Shown here: positions 61,726 through 64,000 of the stretch, piece by piece
How positions within the stretch are numbered: position 1 is the stretch's first letter
Layout: the number at the start of each line of letters is the position of its first letter
Assembly: GCF_029265375.1 (NCBI RefSeq)
Contig: NZ_JAJUJJ010000009.1
Coordinates: forward strand, 1 to 64,000
Origin: Nesterenkonia sp.
Lineage (GTDB): Bacteria; Actinomycetota; Actinomycetes; Actinomycetales; Micrococcaceae
Length of the DNA: 64,000 nt
Direction: 5' to 3'
Notes under the pieces: generated by a model
The model's input: the letters and a program-made list of their open reading frames with translations, nothing else
Told to the model about the DNA's origin: nothing
The model's database searches: none
Program-made: the position numbers and the translations under genes

Positions 61726-62759
61726 GCCGACTGCGACCGGGCCTGCTGTCCGAGCTGGGTGCACAGCTGCCGGTGATCGCCGCCCCTATGGCCGGAGGGC
61801 CCACCACTGCGGAGCTGGTCGTCGCATCAAGCACCGTCGGGACGCTGGGCTTCATCGCCGGCGGATACAAGACACCTGATCGGCTGGCCGATGAGATCCA
61901 CCAGGTCCGCGCCCGCACCGAGCTGTTCGGCGTCAATCTCTTCGCGCCCAATCCCGTCCCGGTGGACGCCGAAGCGTTCGGCGCCTACCGGACGGCGCTT
62001 CAGCCCTGGGCCGACCGATACGGGGCTGAGCTGCCGCAGCAGCCGCAGGAGGACGACGACGCCTGGGACGCCAAGCTGCAGCTGCTGCTGAAGGACCCGG
62101 TGCCGGTGGTCAGCTTCACGTTCGGGCTGCCGCCGCAGCAGACCATCCGCGCCTTCCAGCGCGCCGGGACTCGGGTGGTGCAGACGGTGACCAGCCGGGC
62201 GGAGGCCCAGCAGGCCGCCGCAGCCGGCGTCGACGCCGTGGTGGCCCAGTCCCCGTGCGCCGGCGGCCACTGGGGAACCTGGAGCCCGGGAGGGTCGGTG
62301 CCGTCCATCACCGCGGCCCAGCTGGTGGCTGAGATCTCACCGGTGGTGCCGTGCCCGGTCTGGGCCGCAGGAGGCCTTGCCACCTCTCACTCCGTCCGGG
62401 AGGTGCTGGCATCCGGTGCGGAGGCTGCCTGCGTGGGGACCGCGCTGCTGCGCTGCCCGGAAGCCGGCACGCAGCCGGCCCACCGGCGCGCTCTGGCCAG
62501 CGCGGCCTATGCGGAGACCGTGGTCACCAGCGCGTTCTCCGGGCGCCCCGCCCGGGCTCTGCGCACCGAGTTCACCGACGCCATGACCCCGGCCGCTCCC
62601 CTGGGGTTCCCTGCTCTGCACCATCTCACCACCCCGCTGCGCCGGGCCGCCGCTGCCGCCGGTGACCCCACGGCGCTGAACCTGTGGGCCGGAACCGGGT
62701 GGCGGCACGCCGCCGAGGAGCCCGCCGCAGACGCCCTGCGCAGGCTCGCCGGCGCCTGA
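61722..62759 (+). CDS. Nitronate monooxygenase family flavoprotein
   Basis: 345 residues, FMN-dependent TIM barrel. It oxidises alkyl nitronates or related compounds. Motifs: VIAAPMAGGPTTAELVVASS near 18, GVNLFAPNP near 67, VVAQSPCAGGHWGTW near 170 (flavin/active-site histidine HWG), and CPVWAAGGLATSHSVREVLASGAEAACVGTALL near 208. ATG at 61722 overlaps the kinase stop (ATGA). As the fourth gene of the repair operon it may remove nitro-compounds that cause alkylation, though this is an inference. Confidence 0.87.
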   Translation: MSRLRPGLLSELGAQLPVIAAPMAGGPTTAELVVASSTVGTLGFIAGGYKTPDRLADEIHQVRARTELFGVNLFAPNPVPVDAEAFGAYRTALQPWADRYGAELPQQPQEDDDAWDAKLQLLLKDPVPVVSFTFGLPPQQTIRAFQRAGTRVVQTVTSRAEAQQAAAAGVDAVVAQSPCAGGHWGTWSPGGSVPSITAAQLVAEISPVVPCPVWAAGGLATSHSVREVLASGAEAACVGTALLRCPEAGTQPAHRRALASAAYAETVVTSAFSGRPARALRTEFTDAMTPAAPLGFPALHHLTTPLRRAAAAAGDPTALNLWAGTGWRHAAEEPAADALRRLAGA

Positions 62760-62789
62760 GCCGGCACGGGCGGACGGAATCAAGCGGGG

Positions 62790-63740
62790 GTGAAGGAAGT
62801 TGAGCTGACAGTGACCACCACCGAATCTCGCGAGCCTGCCCTCCGGCACCTGCTGCCGCTGGCCGCCATCGTGCTCACTGCGCTGATGTGGGCCTCCACC
62901 TTCGTGCTGATGCGCTGGGCCGCACCGGACATCTCCCCCGGCCCCCTGGCGCTGATCCGGCTGACAGCCGGTTCGGCGACCCTGACAGTGCTGCTGCTGT
63001 GGGCCCGCCGAGGACGGATCCGCCTGCCCAGCGGCCGGGCCCTGTGGCTGACCGTCGCCTTCGGTGTCAGCTGGTTCGCCGTCTACACGCTGGCCTTCAA
63101 CTGGGCCGGGCATTTTCTGGATGCCGGCACTGTGGCCATGGTGGTCAACATCGCCCCGCTGCTGGTGGGGGTGGGCGCAGTGGTGCTGTTCAAGGAGACT
63201 TTCTCCCGCGGCCTCTTCCTGGGAATGCTGGTCTCCCTGGGCGGGATCGGGCTGATCACCGCGGCCGGCAGCGTGGGTCAGCTGGCCCTGACCGGATTGG
63301 CCGTGGCCTTCGCCGCCGCGCTGCTCTATGCCGCAGGAATGCTGCTGCAGAAGCTGGTGCTGCGCGATGTGGACCCGCTGACCGCCACCTGGCTGGGATG
63401 TATTGCCGGGGCCGCTGCGCTGATGCCGTTCGCCCCGCAGACCGTGGCTGAATGGGAGGGTCTCAGCACCGCAACGCTGGCGGCGGCGGTATATATGGGG
63501 ATCGGGCCCTCCGCTCTGGGTTTCTGGTTCTGGGGCTATGCCATGAACCATTTCCCCACCGGCCGGGTTGCCTCGGCCACTCTGGCCGTCCCGGCGGTGG
63601 TGGTGGGGCTCTCTGCGGTCACGCTGGGCGAGATTCCCCCGCCGCTGGCGGTGGCAGGCGGCGCGATCTGCCTGGCCGGAGTCGCGATCTCCCAGCTGAG
63701 CCGCGGGCGGCGTCGGGCTGTTCCCCCTGTCCGGGTCTGA
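62790..63740 (+). CDS. EamA/DMT family transporter
   Basis: 316 residues, ten helices in two EamA repeats. First repeat: TALMWASTFVLMRWAAPDISPGPLALIRL and GTVAMVVNIAPLLVGVGAVVLFKE. Second: LGCIAGAAALMPFAP and GPSALGFWFWGYAMNHFPTGRVASATLAVPAVV. Probable drug or metabolite exporter. GTG 62790 is reported; GTG 62811, spaced about 10 bases from GAAGGA, is also good. Confidence 0.88.
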   Translation: MKEVELTVTTTESREPALRHLLPLAAIVLTALMWASTFVLMRWAAPDISPGPLALIRLTAGSATLTVLLLWARRGRIRLPSGRALWLTVAFGVSWFAVYTLAFNWAGHFLDAGTVAMVVNIAPLLVGVGAVVLFKETFSRGLFLGMLVSLGGIGLITAAGSVGQLALTGLAVAFAAALLYAAGMLLQKLVLRDVDPLTATWLGCIAGAAALMPFAPQTVAEWEGLSTATLAAAVYMGIGPSALGFWFWGYAMNHFPTGRVASATLAVPAVVVGLSAVTLGEIPPPLAVAGGAICLAGVAISQLSRGRRRAVPPVRV

Positions 63741-63783
63741 CCGTACGATGGGCTCACACCGTCGCTGAGGGAAGGAGCAGAAG

Positions 63784-64000
63784 ATGACTACTCAGCACGG
63801 CGGGTCCCAGCCGCGAGCCGGACGCTATGTGGTGGTGTTCGACACTGCCGACGCCCAGATCCTCCAACACGATGCGCCTGCGCTGCTGCGCGCCGAGGGC
63901 TTCTCCACTGACTGGTACTTCCCCCGCCTGGGAATCGGCGTGGTGGACGGTGAGTCTGAGCACCTGGCTGCATTCAGCGGGCGCTGCGCAGAACGGCGCC
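63784..64000 (+). CDS. Start of an unidentified protein (cut by window end)
   Basis: 72 residues visible, beginning MTTQHGGSQPRAGRYVVVFD, with a strand-helix-strand start (RYVVVFDTADAQILQHDAPA, ALLRAEGFSTDWYFPRLGIG). GGAAGGAG precedes the ATG. The opening resembles the propeptide-like domain that begins some secreted subtilases, but no signal peptide and no catalytic motif lie in the window, so the family is open. A TACGAT box at 63743-63748 could be its -10. Confidence 0.6.
   Translation, partial: MTTQHGGSQPRAGRYVVVFDTADAQILQHDAPALLRAEGFSTDWYFPRLGIGVVDGESEHLAAFSGRCAERR

Noticed and set aside
1..64000. tRNA genes, CRISPR arrays, prophage or plasmid origin
   Set aside because: No cloverleaf with a GGTTCRA arm, no regularly spaced repeats, no phage structural or replication genes were seen.

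Overview
This window looks like chromosomal DNA of a high-GC Gram-positive actinobacterium. The evidence is the strongly GC-rich third codon positions, many GTG starts, 4-bp ATGA/GTGA gene overlaps, probable leaderless starts, a mycothiol-dependent-type enzyme, and an lpdA ... purine nucleoside phosphorylase - phosphohexomutase order that I recall from other actinobacteria. A Micrococcaceae member such as Nesterenkonia is my best guess, but only an inference. I saw no rRNA or tRNA gene, CRISPR array or prophage.

Layout. 1-11 kb holds core and transport genes: TerC under a likely yybP-ykoY manganese riboswitch, a PPK2-type polyphosphate kinase, RmuC, an SLC13 carboxylate carrier, an MFS and a TauE/SafE permease, IspH coupled to a membrane protein of unknown function, and exonuclease VII (xseA-xseB). 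10.95-11.46 kb is a scar made of two broken insertion sequences (IS481-like joined to IS3-like).

11.5-31.8 kb is a complete Tad/Flp (type IVc) pilus island and the most unusual part of the window. A long leftward operon encodes an unknown protein, CpaB, a TadZ ATPase fused to a TadE-like pseudopilin, TadE, the TadA ATPase, TadB, TadC, a dedicated histidine kinase and response regulator, an OmpA-domain lipoprotein, the Flp pilin, a TadG-like protein and the prepilin peptidase. A divergent rightward group (DUF192, a secreted protein, a membrane protein) follows. Then come a tail-anchored Q/R-rich protein, a second OmpA-domain lipoprotein paralogous to the first, a 517-residue protein with a pilin-type signal, a lipoprotein and a small membrane protein. 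Three copies of a GGGCCCCAGA-type motif lie at the island's non-coding boundaries.

31.8-47.7 kb holds metabolic genes: two tandem alanine-type aminotransferases, a degenerate glycine-betaine-binding-like lipoprotein, a repeat protein, a kinase-fold protein, an LpdA-like quinone reductase, a DUF885 peptidase interrupted by an in-frame TAG, and a deoxynucleoside catabolic run (purine nucleoside phosphorylase, phosphohexomutase, deoC). An acyltransferase whose N-terminus can only be read from a CTG start follows.

47.7-57 kb carries mfd and what looks like an envelope-stress group: glycosyltransferase plus DedA-like protein, DUF4097 protein, LuxR-type response regulator, histidine kinase and a divergent DedA. 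The two control regions share a near-identical inverted repeat. 57-64 kb holds a mycothiol-type enzyme, a DUF4031-HD fusion, an alkylation-repair operon (Ada/AlkA-type glycosylase, Ogt, a kinase-fold protein, nitronate monooxygenase), an EamA permease and the start of a gene cut by the window end.
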